Of a stretch of DNA of 57,594 nucleotides, positions 49,667 to 57,028 are shown in pieces; position 1 is the stretch's first letter, and each line of letters opens with the position of its first letter. Below the pieces are notes generated by a model. It saw only the letters and a program-made list of their open reading frames with translations, did not search any database and had not been told where the DNA came from. The position numbers and the translations under genes are program-made. The DNA is from a virus. The stretch is taken from IMG/VR virus record IMGVR_UViG_3300009604_000012, positions 1-57,594 of that record, one strand, 5' to 3'.

Positions 49667-51072
49667 TAAGCGATCACCAATCTGGTTTGCCAGTCACCCC
49701 ACCGCTCAAGGTGAAGTGTCTCGATGTCCCCCGGCAGGTCATACCCTGCGGGTTCGCGTATGCTGAGTCCGATGTAGCTGCCATCACCTCTCCGCCTTCC
49801 CCAAATCCGCACGGGTCCGCGATGCTGTGGTGTAGAGTCCTCGGTCTGCGGGAAAACGTCTTTTCGGAACTCATAGAATGGACTCGACTGCCAATGTCCA
49901 TTGGTTGGTACACCATCCACAGTGATGGGGATCATATCGAGGGCTTGGGTCCATGCCGACAGGCATGCGTCGGTCGCGGGGTCAGGGATGGTTGGCTCCA
50001 GCAGACAGTGAGCATGGAACGCAGGGATGCAATGCTTCAATCGCAGCATCGCAGCAGTGGCGAAGGCGGTCGCCGTGGATTCCGTGCCAGCTCCCTTCCC
50101 AAGATTCATCCACTCGCCTGACATGAAGGGCATCTGTGTCTTGTCAACCTGTGTGTGTTCGACGAGGCGCTTGACTGACATCATGTAGTCATCACCCTCC
50201 ATGCGTCTCAGATGTTCATCGAAGAAGTCTGCCTTGCCTGTCATGTAGAACAGGTTGTCTTCATCACAGGGTGCGCCATAGTTCATGAGTCGGTCGGGCG
50301 CGAGGTCATGGCAATGGTCCCCCAGTTCTAGGATGATTTTGGAATCGTATCCAAACCCAATTTGACTTGGTTCGTTTGCCATCTCAAACAGCACACTCGG
50401 CACATCACGCAAGGTGCCCACCGCTTGGTCAAGGAAGCTGTGCATCTGTGCGATGGCTTTTGGATTGTCAGTAATCACGTCAGGTCTGCGATGATAATCC
50501 AGCTCTCCCCCGACAAAGGGTTCCACCCCACCAAACAAACAGACGCGGGTATAGAGTCCGTATTGTGCGGCCTTCTGTGCGAGGGGCACGAGTGCTGCCC
50601 AGAACTTATCCCCCTCGGTATACCAGTTGCTCCGTTGCTTCTGTGCCCAATACTTCGAGGCAAGATTCAGCAGGGGTCTGATGGCTGTGATGCGTCGTTG
50701 TCGACAATAGTCAAAGAACTCTTCAATCTCATCCCACTTCCGGTCAATGGCCCACCGCATGATCCCCATCGCAGTAATCTCTCGATAGTCCACAGGCTTC
50801 CGGTCGGGGTCCAGAAAAAAGCGAGACCCTGGCTCCACATGCAAGAGCGCGAGTGGATTCGGTGGGGCTGGCGGCGGCGTGGGGAACCACGATTGTGTCG
50901 CGGCCTCCACTGTGGCGAAGCGATTCGATTCAAACATCAAACGCCAGCGTATATGGTTGAGGTCCCGTGGCGTGGGGGGTTTGGTCTTGCCGGATTCATA
51001 CCATCGTTGAATGATGTGCTTGTCTGTGGCGTTGTAGGGCCACCCGTCACTCAGGAATTTTTTATAGTCCAT
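49666..51072 (-). CDS. GH5-like TIM-barrel glycosidase (468 aa)
   Basis: The N-terminal 65 residues (DKHIIQRWYESGKTKPPTPR) are a separate polar part. From about residue 80 a clan GH-A-like barrel follows: FLDPDRKPVDYREITAMGIM, RRITAIRPLLNL, then Asn233-Glu234 in VLFEMANEPS (likely acid/base) and Glu320 in MPFMSGEW (likely nucleophile). A C-terminal beta domain has FRKDVFPQTED. No signal peptide is present, so it is cytoplasmic, or ejected, or released at lysis. It sits between replication genes. Its substrate cannot be told; cell-wall or modified-DNA glycosides are possible targets. Confidence 0.7.
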   Translation of the reverse strand: MDYKKFLSDGWPYNATDKHIIQRWYESGKTKPPTPRDLNHIRWRLMFESNRFATVEAATQSWFPTPPPAPPNPLALLHVEPGSRFFLDPDRKPVDYREITAMGIMRWAIDRKWDEIEEFFDYCRQRRITAIRPLLNLASKYWAQKQRSNWYTEGDKFWAALVPLAQKAAQYGLYTRVCLFGGVEPFVGGELDYHRRPDVITDNPKAIAQMHSFLDQAVGTLRDVPSVLFEMANEPSQIGFGYDSKIILELGDHCHDLAPDRLMNYGAPCDEDNLFYMTGKADFFDEHLRRMEGDDYMMSVKRLVEHTQVDKTQMPFMSGEWMNLGKGAGTESTATAFATAAMLRLKHCIPAFHAHCLLEPTIPDPATDACLSAWTQALDMIPITVDGVPTNGHWQSSPFYEFRKDVFPQTEDSTPQHRGPVRIWGRRRGDGSYIGLSIREPAGYDLPGDIETLHLERWGDWQTRLVIA

Positions 51073-51250
51073 CGATTACCTCTTCAGCATTCTGTCTGAT
51101 TTCGGTGAGGGCGTGGTCGAAGGCGACACTGGCTTTGGAGAGGGCAACTTCGATTTGTGATTGGGTGAGTTGCGTATGGAGGGTAGTGTCCGTCGTGAAG
51201 TGGAGTGTGAGGGTGTAGCCCTTCGTTCGTAGTGTGCGTTCACCGCGCAT
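51062..51250 (-). CDS. Small hypothetical protein (62 aa), overlapping frame
   Basis: ATG 51248-51250 has GGAG at 8 bases. The chain (TLRTKGYTLTLHFTTDTTLH then TQSQIEVALSKASVAFDHAL) has a beta-then-helix pattern that reads well. Its gene shares 175 nt with 51076-51411 in another frame, and overlaps the start of the glycosidase by 11 nt. Both frames may be translated. Function unknown. Confidence 0.5.
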   Translation of the reverse strand: MRGERTLRTKGYTLTLHFTTDTTLHTQLTQSQIEVALSKASVAFDHALTEIRQNAEEVIDGL

Positions 51251-51411
51251 ATCAAGTTCTCCGCTGCTGTGATAATGGCTGGAATGTTTTTCTCCTGTGT
51301 GTCTGCGCGATAGGCACACTGCCCCGCAAGAATCTGAGCAGCGACACGTAAGAGTTCCTCCCGGTTATAAATATCGCGTTCATCGTTCGCGTTCATCATC
51401 TCCCCTACCAT
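51076..51411 (-). CDS. Hypothetical protein (111 aa), overlapping frame
   Basis: ATG 51409-51411 follows AAGGAG at 7 bases, an ideal SD; the earlier start at 51456 was rejected. Residues 5-55 (ERDIYNREELLRVAAQILAG then QCAYRADTQEKN) look like a normal helical domain. The last 50 residues are Ser/Pro/Lys-rich and overlap the 62-residue gene, so only the first half may be under selection. It is the first gene of its leftward operon, beside the divergent plus-strand ATPase. Confidence 0.5.
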   Translation of the reverse strand: MVGEMMNANDERDIYNREELLRVAAQILAGQCAYRADTQEKNIPAIITAAENLICAVNAHYERRATPSHSTSRRTLPSIRNSPNHKSKLPSPKPVSPSTTPSPKSDRMLKR

Positions 51412-51575
51412 TCTTGTTCTCCTTCTTCCCGCACCCATGACAGATGTCCTCGACATTCAGACATCCGCACTGCTTACAGCGCCACGGCATATCAGTGCTC
51501 TTGTAACCTCGCATAGAAAGTCCCACCCTATCATCATGGGATGGGTTGCGTCAAGCGCTCGGTCGGGTGTAGGCT

Positions 51576-52466
51576 ATGCGAATGTCTTCGTTTCTCCCTA
51601 CGGGAGAATACTTCTCGCGCTCATTACCAGAAGAGTCTTGGTTGATCGATCACCTCGTACCCAGAGGTGGGCTGGTTGAGCTATATGGCAAGCCCAAGTG
51701 CGGGAAATCGCTACTCACCATGACATTGGTGTCCGCGCTAACTGATGGCTACCCATGGTTCCTGCATCCAACATTCAAGATCAGAGACCGTGGCAACGTC
51801 CTGTTCATGCAGATGGATACCCCACCGGGACTCTGGACTGAGTATCTCAAGACAGCCAAGCGACAGTTCCGCTCGGTACTCTGGGCTGATCAGCTACAGA
51901 TTCCCCACCCGCCCTTTGATATCCACGATCCACGCCACCGTACATGGCTCCACAATCAGGTGCAGGATTTCCAACCGTTGTTACTGGTGGTGGATAGTTT
52001 ACGTAAGTTGCATCGGGGGGATGAGAATGATTCGTCAGTGATGACGAAGGTGATGGCGTTGCTCCGCCAGACAGTGGGGCTGGATGTGGCAATCGTCTTG
52101 ATTGCCCACCAGAAAAAGATTGGTGCCATGGATGTGGCTGACCTTGTGGATTCAGCCAGAGGATCAAGTGCGGTGGCAGGTGAGGTGGATGTCCTGATAC
52201 GCCTGAGTGGGGATCGCCCGACCAAGAAGCTCTTTGAATATACCGGACGCACTCGGGTTGTGAATAGTTCTCTTGAGTTATGGCAGGACCAAGACACAGG
52301 CTTGCTGATGCACGGTGTGCCCCGACACATGCGGATTGTCCAAGCGCACCTCGATCACCCCGGCTGCACAAACATCAGACAGCTAATCCAAATCGTCCGG
52401 TCCCTCGGTATCGAAGGGAGTGACTCGACTATCCGGCGTGATATTCAGGAGCTTGGTTTGTTTTAG
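51576..52466 (+). CDS. RepA/AAA_25-type ATPase, opposite strand (296 aa)
   Basis: The only plus-strand gene in the right arm. Walker A GKPKCGKS is at residues 38-45 and Walker B LLLVVDS, with Asp139, near 134-140; SSAVAGEVDVLIRLSGD is the sensor region. This is the RecA-like fold of RepA-type helicases and AAA_25 proteins. The last 60 residues (GCTNIRQLIQIVRSLGIEGS then DSTIRRDIQELGL) form a winged helix. It may load or drive replication, or regulate it. The start ATG 51576 is the first of two nearby ATGs; SD weak. Confidence 0.75.
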   Translation: MRMSSFLPTGEYFSRSLPEESWLIDHLVPRGGLVELYGKPKCGKSLLTMTLVSALTDGYPWFLHPTFKIRDRGNVLFMQMDTPPGLWTEYLKTAKRQFRSVLWADQLQIPHPPFDIHDPRHRTWLHNQVQDFQPLLLVVDSLRKLHRGDENDSSVMTKVMALLRQTVGLDVAIVLIAHQKKIGAMDVADLVDSARGSSAVAGEVDVLIRLSGDRPTKKLFEYTGRTRVVNSSLELWQDQDTGLLMHGVPRHMRIVQAHLDHPGCTNIRQLIQIVRSLGIEGSDSTIRRDIQELGLF

Positions 52467-52724
52467 GAGACGCTCAAGTCGTTGGCTCTTTCGGTAGTCA
52501 TCGTCCTGAAAGCGTAGGTCGAGGGGGTCGAACTCATTCTTACTATCTCCCTTGAGCATTCTCTTTAGTGCTTCCAGCTGTTCCCGTAGATAGATTGTTT
52601 CACCTCGGAGTTTTCGGATGCTCTTCAGGAGTGCCCGACGCTGCTGAACCAACTGCCTGAGTTCCTGCTTGAGTGCATCCCGTTCCTCAGACAATCGGTT
52701 CAGTTCTTCTTCAGGTGTAATCAT
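52383..52724 (-). CDS. Coiled-coil protein (113 aa)
   Basis: The first 75 residues form a strong coiled coil (EEELNRLSEERDALKQELRQ, LVQQRRALLKSIRKLRGETI). The gene overlaps the end of the plus-strand ATPase by 84 nt, tail to tail, and starts in an ATGA overlap with 52721-53179. The C-terminal residues are acidic. It may be a dimeric early protein. No family. Confidence 0.65.
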   Translation of the reverse strand: MITPEEELNRLSEERDALKQELRQLVQQRRALLKSIRKLRGETIYLREQLEALKRMLKGDSKNEFDPLDLRFQDDDYRKSQRLERLLKQTKLLNITPDSRVTPFDTEGPDDLD

Positions 52725-53179
52725 TTCTCCTGTTCTTTATCTCCAAGGAAGTCGATGACACTCTTGGCATTCGCCTTGTCACCCTCGGTGAACAGGTCCA
52801 GTTGCCCGTCGATCTCTGTATCTATCTTCGTAAGTTCCACATCAATCTCCTTTGCAAGCGGTGTAACTACTCGCGAGAGTGTCAGGATGAATGGTTCTTT
52901 GCCAGGGAAGTCTTCGCTCTGTGCAACGAGTGGAAGGTAGCCATTGAGACAGGTCTGAATAACAATCGCCTCCGCTACCGTGAGTTCCTTGGTGATTGCC
53001 TTGCGCGTCGTTGCCAGATAGTCTTTCTGCTTTGCGGTCTTATCCAAAGTTTCCTCCGTATTCCAAAGTGTCTTATGTTTCTGCTTTCGGTTTGGTTCGT
53101 TCCGTCTGGTGCGATGCGGTCCCGCCCCTGAGAACTTCAGGACAGGGACTCGTGGTCTATTCGACTTCTTCTTCTTCAT
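52721..53179 (-). CDS. Hypothetical protein, basic start (152 aa)
   Basis: ATG 53177-53179 follows GGGGAG; a longer frame (53305) is Arg/Ser-rich and overlaps the upstream gene, so it was rejected. The N-terminus is very basic (MKKKKSNRPRVPVLKFSGAG), the rest a helical domain (LDKTAKQKDYLATTRKAITK, EIDVELTKIDTEIDGQLDLF). It might bind DNA. It overlaps the upstream gene by 23 nt. Confidence 0.6.
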   Translation of the reverse strand: MKKKKSNRPRVPVLKFSGAGPHRTRRNEPNRKQKHKTLWNTEETLDKTAKQKDYLATTRKAITKELTVAEAIVIQTCLNGYLPLVAQSEDFPGKEPFILTLSRVVTPLAKEIDVELTKIDTEIDGQLDLFTEGDKANAKSVIDFLGDKEQEK

Positions 53180-53441
53180 TTGTCTCCCCTTTCTCCGAGA
53201 CAACACCCTGCTCCAACAGTTCGTCAATGAACATAAGCATCCGTTCTTCGTCGGTCTTCTCCGAGAGGACGCGTGACAAGATGACAAACGCTGTAGTGAT
53301 TCCACTCAGCGCGAGTGCGATACCCAAGGTGGCATCCAGCAGATGCACCATGAGTACACAGCCCCCTGTTATTATCCCCACCACTGTATGGTCTACGAAT
53401 CGTCGGAGACCGTGTGCGTTCTGCCTCTTAGTCTTCTTCAT
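53157..53441 (-). CDS. Two-span membrane protein (94 aa)
   Basis: ATG 53439-53441 follows GGGAGGGAG. Residues about 18-56 hold two membrane spans (TVVGIITGGCVLMVHLLDAT, GIALALSGITTAFVILSRVL). The tail is acidic (KGETNEEEEVE). The layout fits a small holin or superinfection-exclusion protein, but it lies in the early block, not with the lysis genes. It overlaps the next gene by 23 nt. Confidence 0.55.
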   Translation of the reverse strand: MKKTKRQNAHGLRRFVDHTVVGIITGGCVLMVHLLDATLGIALALSGITTAFVILSRVLSEKTDEERMLMFIDELLEQGVVSEKGETNEEEEVE

Positions 53442-53811
53442 CTGCCGTTCTCCCTCCCAGTACCTGTCTTCGACTATCTTGGTAGCCCTTGTTCCGTTTC
53501 TCATATCGTTGCAACCAGTGCTTGAAGCTCTCCTCTGCAACGATAGGCACACCGGGACCGCACTGTGTGCAGCCAGCACACTGTCCATGACTACGTTCCC
53601 ACGCCCAACACCACGCACGAGCCTTGTTGAACATGAACGGATTCAGGAAGCGTTCCTCCCCACGCTGTTCAGCAGCTCGTCCCAGCTTCACCGCCTGTTT
53701 GTAGTCAACACTAGCGTCGTAGGATTTCTTTGCGGGAGTTGTGCTTGTGGCATCCCGCTGAACTGTGCTGACGTACCCCCTGGAAAAGGGTTTGATCCGA
53801 GAGCTGCTCAT
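53428..53811 (-). CDS. Ribosome-modulation-factor-like protein candidate (127 aa)
   Basis: The middle shows LGRAAEQRGEERFLNPFMFN then KARAWCWAWERSHG, which recalls the G-x-x-x-x-x-NP-x-x-x-x-x-x-x-AWxxGW pattern of ribosome modulation factor-like proteins in phages, followed by a Cys-rich stretch (CAGCTQCGPG). The first 40 residues and the last 35 are polar. The relation is a guess from pattern. It overlaps the next gene by 4 nt. Confidence 0.4.
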   Translation of the reverse strand: MSSSRIKPFSRGYVSTVQRDATSTTPAKKSYDASVDYKQAVKLGRAAEQRGEERFLNPFMFNKARAWCWAWERSHGQCAGCTQCGPGVPIVAEESFKHWLQRYEKRNKGYQDSRRQVLGGRTADEED

Positions 53812-54134
53812 TCCAAATCATCCCGCACCACCTCCCATTTCCCAATGGAATTTCCATCGGAATCCCGCAAGTGAAACGAGAGCCGACTCGCTGGTGACTT
53901 GAGTACTTCACTGCTGAACTCCGGTTGGATGAGCTTGTCGGTTATACCAGCGAGGATGTTCGCAACTTCCTCAGTCCACCCCGACCATTTCTTGATGTCA
54001 ATGTCGATTGAGAACTTGTGATAGGTAGCCATTGATTCCTCTTGTGGCTCTGGTGTACTCGGGCCGCCTTGCCCCCACGCGAGTGCGTTCACCATGCGAG
54101 CCTGTTGTTCAGGAGCTAAGTGTTTAAAGGTCAT
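53808..54134 (-). CDS. Hypothetical protein, paralogue of 56507-56746 (108 aa)
   Basis: The ATG at 54132-54134 has GAGGAG; a second start (MATYHKFSID) with its own GAGGA lies 34 codons in, and the paralogue aligns from there. The end LRDSDGNSIGKWEVV matches IRDSNGNTVGSWRIV of the other protein. The N-terminal 34 residues may be a separate helix (HLAPEQQARMVNALAWGQGG). Function unknown. Confidence 0.55.
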   Translation of the reverse strand: MTFKHLAPEQQARMVNALAWGQGGPSTPEPQEESMATYHKFSIDIDIKKWSGWTEEVANILAGITDKLIQPEFSSEVLKSPASRLSFHLRDSDGNSIGKWEVVRDDLE

Positions 54135-54406
54135 TGCAACCGCTCCTCTCCCGTAAGGATGAGGACGTTCCCGACCAGCGTATCAAGGCCGGTGACTCCG
54201 CAATATTCGGTCGCTGCGGGGTTGGCTTCCAACCCGTGCAGCTTCCCTTCCTCATTCAGCACGACATCGAAGTCTTTCCCTTTCGGATTACGCAGTAGCT
54301 CGATGTATCCCCCGACCAGCTCCTGCAATTCATCAAGGGTGAAATGTTTCCCGTCCTCTGGGACAACATCACGGTGGGTGCCATCAGGATAGATTAAGTT
54401 TCCCAT
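54131..54406 (-). CDS. DUF3846-like protein (91 aa)
   Basis: Residues 18-50 (GKHFTLDELQELVGGYIELL) and the motif VVLNEEGKLHGLEANPAATE then LDTLVGNVLILTGEE match the DUF3846 family: an early phage protein with FTLxELQxxVGGxIE, NEEGKL and G-x-x-x-V-G-x-x-x-x. Family role unknown. The next gene starts in an ATGA overlap. Confidence 0.75.
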   Translation of the reverse strand: MGNLIYPDGTHRDVVPEDGKHFTLDELQELVGGYIELLRNPKGKDFDVVLNEEGKLHGLEANPAATEYCGVTGLDTLVGNVLILTGEERLQ

Positions 54407-54409
54407 TTG

Positions 54410-54589
54410 CTAATGCCTCTCATGTCTGTCGTAGTAATCATCCAACCACTGCTCTTCGATCAGGTCGTAGTCTGGTTCCGGTGACTGGTAGTCACACTCC
54501 GTACAGCAGTGTGTGAGTGCATCCAGTGGAGCATCGCAGTTCGGACACTCCGGTGGTGGGTCCGGCGGGTCCAGCGGCAGGTCAGTCAT
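54410..54589 (-). CDS. Zinc-ribbon protein (59 aa)
   Basis: ATG 54587-54589 is in an ATGA overlap with 54586-54939; a longer frame from 54715 lies inside that gene and was rejected. Four Cys in CPNC and CCTEC form a ribbon after a Pro/Asp-rich start. The C-terminus is acidic (PDYDLIEEQWLDDYYD). It could bind zinc and a partner protein. Confidence 0.6.
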   Translation of the reverse strand: MTDLPLDPPDPPPECPNCDAPLDALTHCCTECDYQSPEPDYDLIEEQWLDDYYDRHERH

Positions 54590-54939
54590 CCTCTTTTGTT
54601 CAGTCGCTTGATTGCTGCTGTCGCTGCACGTTGCATCTCTGTGGTCTGTAGCTTCTGCTTTGTGGAGATGCGCTGTTGCTTTGTGCTGCGTCGGAGTCCA
54701 CGCTGTCCTGCCCATGCACCCTTGAGCATGGCATAGACGTAGACATACACCTCTCGGATGGGTGCCCGTGGACAGACCTCATCTACCCTGTCGGACATCA
54801 GCAGTGGTTTCCGCAAGGTCCAGTCGAGTTTGTATTTCTCAGTAGGCAGCACGGTGTTGAGTGTCTTGACGAGACGATTGAGATCCGTTTTCGTTACTCG
54901 TGTACGCTTCCAGATTTTGTCCGTCGGTGTTGATGGCAT
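54586..54939 (-). CDS. Hypothetical protein (117 aa), basic C-terminus
   Basis: A small domain of beta strands and helices (RVTKTDLNRLVKTLNTVLPT then EKYKLDWTLRKPLLMSD) is followed by a strongly basic, Gln-rich tail (RGLRRSTKQQRISTKQKLQT, AATAAIKRLNKRG), which may bind nucleic acid. Starts in a TAATG overlap. No known family. Confidence 0.6.
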   Translation of the reverse strand: MPSTPTDKIWKRTRVTKTDLNRLVKTLNTVLPTEKYKLDWTLRKPLLMSDRVDEVCPRAPIREVYVYVYAMLKGAWAGQRGLRRSTKQQRISTKQKLQTTEMQRAATAAIKRLNKRG

Positions 54940-55163
54940 TACATCTCCCCTCGCTGTGTGTTGTCGTAAGTTGATTCTAACATAGTCCCATCCTTCTGTC
55001 GATTGCGTCCTTCAATTTTCTGGAACGCCTTCCATCGCTCGTAGAATTTACCATCCACATCACGGAAGCGCTCGACCACATCGGCACTCGTCCACTGTGC
55101 GCTGATGTATCCCACTGCAAGACCGCCGAGAAATACTGCGAGTAACCCTACTAGTTCTATCAT
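54939..55163 (-). CDS. Small membrane-anchored protein (74 aa)
   Basis: The first 22 residues are one membrane span (MIELVGLLAVFLGGLAVGYI), followed by a charged helical part (VVERFRDVDGKFYERWKAFQ). The topology is N-out or N-in with a cytoplasmic tail. SD GAGGAGAGG precedes the ATG. It overlaps both neighbours. No family. Confidence 0.6.
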   Translation of the reverse strand: MIELVGLLAVFLGGLAVGYISAQWTSADVVERFRDVDGKFYERWKAFQKIEGRNRQKDGTMLESTYDNTQRGEM

Positions 55164-55342
55164 TCCCTCTCCTCTTGAGGTCTCCTGTCAACACCATCCC
55201 ACGTTAGTTCCCCTACCCACACATCGCCGGTTTTTAAGTACACAATTTTCACCTTTAGCACATGGGGTGCCTCGTCATCTGTTGGGTCAGGAGATGGTCG
55301 GGCCATCTCGACTACGTAGTCGTTCCCTAATCTCGTCTTCAT
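55160..55342 (-). CDS. Hypothetical beta protein (60 aa)
   Basis: ATG 55340-55342 sits in an ATGA overlap with 55339-55551; the longer frame to 55447 was rejected. The sequence has several beta strands (NDYVVEMARP, HVLKVKIVYLKTGDVWVGEL) and a polar end. Probably a single small domain. Function unknown. Confidence 0.55.
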   Translation of the reverse strand: MKTRLGNDYVVEMARPSPDPTDDEAPHVLKVKIVYLKTGDVWVGELTWDGVDRRPQEERE

Positions 55343-55551
55343 GGTTGTCTCGCTTTCTGTATTGTTGGGATGTTGTGTTCCTCGATCCACGCAGAGCCTT
55401 CGCCACTGACCGGTTCGACTTGGAACCGTGAGTGTCCATAGCTGCACTTCCAGTCTCGTATGGTGTAGTTGATGATCGTCTCACCGGGACCTGCGATTTG
55501 CACTTCAGTATTCATAAAGGTCAACGCATCTTGTGCGGTCATCTGTTTCAT
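55339..55551 (-). CDS. Hypothetical protein (70 aa)
   Basis: ATG 55549-55551 starts a chain with a helix (MKQMTAQDALTFMNTEVQIA), then strands with an aromatic cluster (INYTIRDWKCSYGHSRFQVE). It is co-translated with the next gene (ATGA). No family; small and soluble. Confidence 0.55.
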   Translation of the reverse strand: MKQMTAQDALTFMNTEVQIAGPGETIINYTIRDWKCSYGHSRFQVEPVSGEGSAWIEEHNIPTIQKARQP

Positions 55552-55555
55552 GGTG

Positions 55556-55762
55556 CTATCCCTCCTGCTTCAGTGTGTGTGTGGGTCCGAAAAATGGATG
55601 ACTTGCACACACATGGTCCTCGCTCTCGATAGCGATCAACCATGCAACAAAGTCTTCCAGCTTACCGTCTCCATGCCAGTTCCCTCTGAACTGGGTGCCA
55701 CAGTTGGCACACTCCACGACGGTATCGAGTGTGCCATCGTCCACGAGTGTCATGATGGGCAT
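55556..55762 (-). CDS. Small protein with CxxC (68 aa)
   Basis: ATG 55760-55762 has GGAGGA upstream; the frame to 55882 was rejected because it lies in the next gene. Cys18 and Cys21 (CANCGTQF), a Cys near residue 53 and a nearby His (HVCASHP) could bind zinc. A helix follows (GKLEDFVAWLIAI). Probably a zinc-ribbon early protein. Confidence 0.55.
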   Translation of the reverse strand: MPIMTLVDDGTLDTVVECANCGTQFRGNWHGDGKLEDFVAWLIAIESEDHVCASHPFFGPTHTLKQEG

Positions 55763-55766
55763 AGTT

Positions 55767-56267
55767 TTAGTCCTCCACGAGAAAACACACTTCACTGCGG
55801 GACCCAAAGGCAAACTTCGGATCGTCTTTGGATACCTTCCACGTTGCCTTGATCGCAAGGCGTTCTCCGACTTCGGTGTCATCAGGCACGGTCACCCAGA
55901 CCCTGCTCTTGTTCTCGATCTTCAGCAGTCCCTTCAGCACATTGCGACTGGGCTTCGTACTCAGCACGATGCCATGCACTACTTGCCGACCTTCGGGTGC
56001 AGGTCCTGCATTCGCATCGTCCAATGCCCGTGCTTCATCCTGCTTCAGTGATCGCCGCACGGCATCGAGTTGTTTGTCACTGAGTGTTCCGTAGTGCCAG
56101 AACTTCCCGAGGACATCACGCACAAAGCTGTTCTTGCCATGCACCTCTGGTTTGGATTCGATAGCTCGCACCCAGTCCTGAATCTCCGGGTGTGCTTCGA
56201 GGAATCGCAGCACGTTTGCTGATGGGTCCCCCCGAAAGACATTGCTGTTTGGATTTTGTAGATGCAT
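55767..56267 (-). CDS. Hypothetical protein (166 aa)
   Basis: The N-terminal half is helical (SANVLRFLEAHPEIQDWVRA, FVRDVLGKFWHYGTLSDKQL), then an Asp/Ala linker, and the C-terminal half is beta (RQVVHGIVLSTKPSRNVLKG, KSRVWVTVPDDTEVGERLAI). The second half may be a small OB-like barrel. I think I have seen the pattern in phage early genes, but no function is known. Confidence 0.65.
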   Translation of the reverse strand: MHLQNPNSNVFRGDPSANVLRFLEAHPEIQDWVRAIESKPEVHGKNSFVRDVLGKFWHYGTLSDKQLDAVRRSLKQDEARALDDANAGPAPEGRQVVHGIVLSTKPSRNVLKGLLKIENKSRVWVTVPDDTEVGERLAIKATWKVSKDDPKFAFGSRSEVCFLVED

Positions 56268-56288
56268 CTATTTACCCTCCACGCCTGC

Positions 56289-56507
56289 CTAGACGATGAC
56301 GTTGCCGTCAGCGTCAACAGCTTCTACGAATTGCACGTTAGCGCTTTCCACCTGCACCGTGGTGTCAGGAGCAAGCTCGTCTCCCTCAAGTAAGGGGAGT
56401 AGTTTGATCGCGTCAGCGATAGCTTCGGCCCCATCGCGAGACCAGTCAGCAGTCCTGAAGACCACCTTGATATGTGTGTGATAGGTGTATTGTTTTGGTT
56501 TCAACAT
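56289..56507 (-). CDS. Hypothetical protein (72 aa)
   Basis: ATG 56505-56507 overlaps the stop of the gene upstream by one base. The chain begins with a strand (QYTYHTHIKVVFRTADWSRD), then a helix (GAEAIADAIKLLPLLEG), then strands with acidic residues (TTVQVESANVQFVEAVDADG). A small alpha/beta domain. No known family. Confidence 0.55.
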   Translation of the reverse strand: MLKPKQYTYHTHIKVVFRTADWSRDGAEAIADAIKLLPLLEGDELAPDTTVQVESANVQFVEAVDADGNVIV

Positions 56508-56746
56508 CAGTTGTCTCCACTCCGTTCTGTTTCATTCGCATCGAGCACAATTCTCCACGAGCCAACGGTGTTCCCGTTTGAGTCTCGGATTCCAACGACG
56601 CCTGCTCCTCCCGGCGTGGTGAATAGTTCAGGGTTCCGTTCGGTGATTTGCCTCGCTGCTTGTTCAAGGCATGCGACTAGCTCTGTTGATTGGTTCACGA
56701 TGAACGCATCGTTGTTCAGGTTGAGCGACAGGTGAAATGTTTTCAT
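56507..56746 (-). CDS. Hypothetical protein, paralogue of 53808-54134 (79 aa)
   Basis: The leader CTAGAAAGAAAGGACAACA precedes ATG 56744-56746. The sequence MKTFHLSLNLNNDAFIVNQS and VACLEQAARQITERNPEL is followed by IRDSNGNTVGSWRIVLD, which matches the end of the 108-residue protein at 53808. The pair probably arose by duplication in the early block. Function unknown. Confidence 0.55.
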   Translation of the reverse strand: MKTFHLSLNLNNDAFIVNQSTELVACLEQAARQITERNPELFTTPGGAGVVGIRDSNGNTVGSWRIVLDANETERSGDN

Positions 56747-56790
56747 GTTGTTGTCCTTTCTTTCTAGTTATAGGTAAGCACTCCATAAAA

Positions 56791-56812
56791 CGCAGGACCA
56801 GATTGTCCTGCG
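56791..56812 (-). terminator. Rho-independent terminator, leftward
   Basis: On the minus strand CGCAGGAC and GTCCTGCG form a perfect 8-bp stem with a 6-base loop, followed by TTTTA. It lies between 56827-57009 and 56507-56746, in an 80-bp gap, the clearest intrinsic terminator in the window. It would cut or reduce transcription from the far right. Confidence 0.8.
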
Positions 56813-56826
56813 CTTGGTTGCAATGC

Positions 56827-57009
56827 TTAGTCTTCTGACTTGTAGCCGCCGAGAATATCTGACGGGTTCACTATAAGATGGGAGCAGCCGTGGTCCTGCG
56901 CGACTTTATCTACGAGCTTAACAAACTCCTGCTTACCTCCAAGGTCTGCTATAAACTTGTCAAACTGTTCCTGAGTCAGTGGCTTTACGTGTGATGGTAG
57001 TGGCAGCAT
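56827..57009 (-). CDS. Hypothetical protein (60 aa)
   Basis: ATG 57007-57009 follows AAAGGA in a leader similar to those of 56746 and 57334. The chain is a short helix-rich protein (PLTQEQFDKFIADLGGKQEF, VKLVDKVAQDHGCSHLIVNP) with a single Cys. It ends just before the terminator. No family. Confidence 0.55.
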   Translation of the reverse strand: MLPLPSHVKPLTQEQFDKFIADLGGKQEFVKLVDKVAQDHGCSHLIVNPSDILGGYKSED

Positions 57010-57028
57010 ATGCTCTTAGTCCTTTCTT

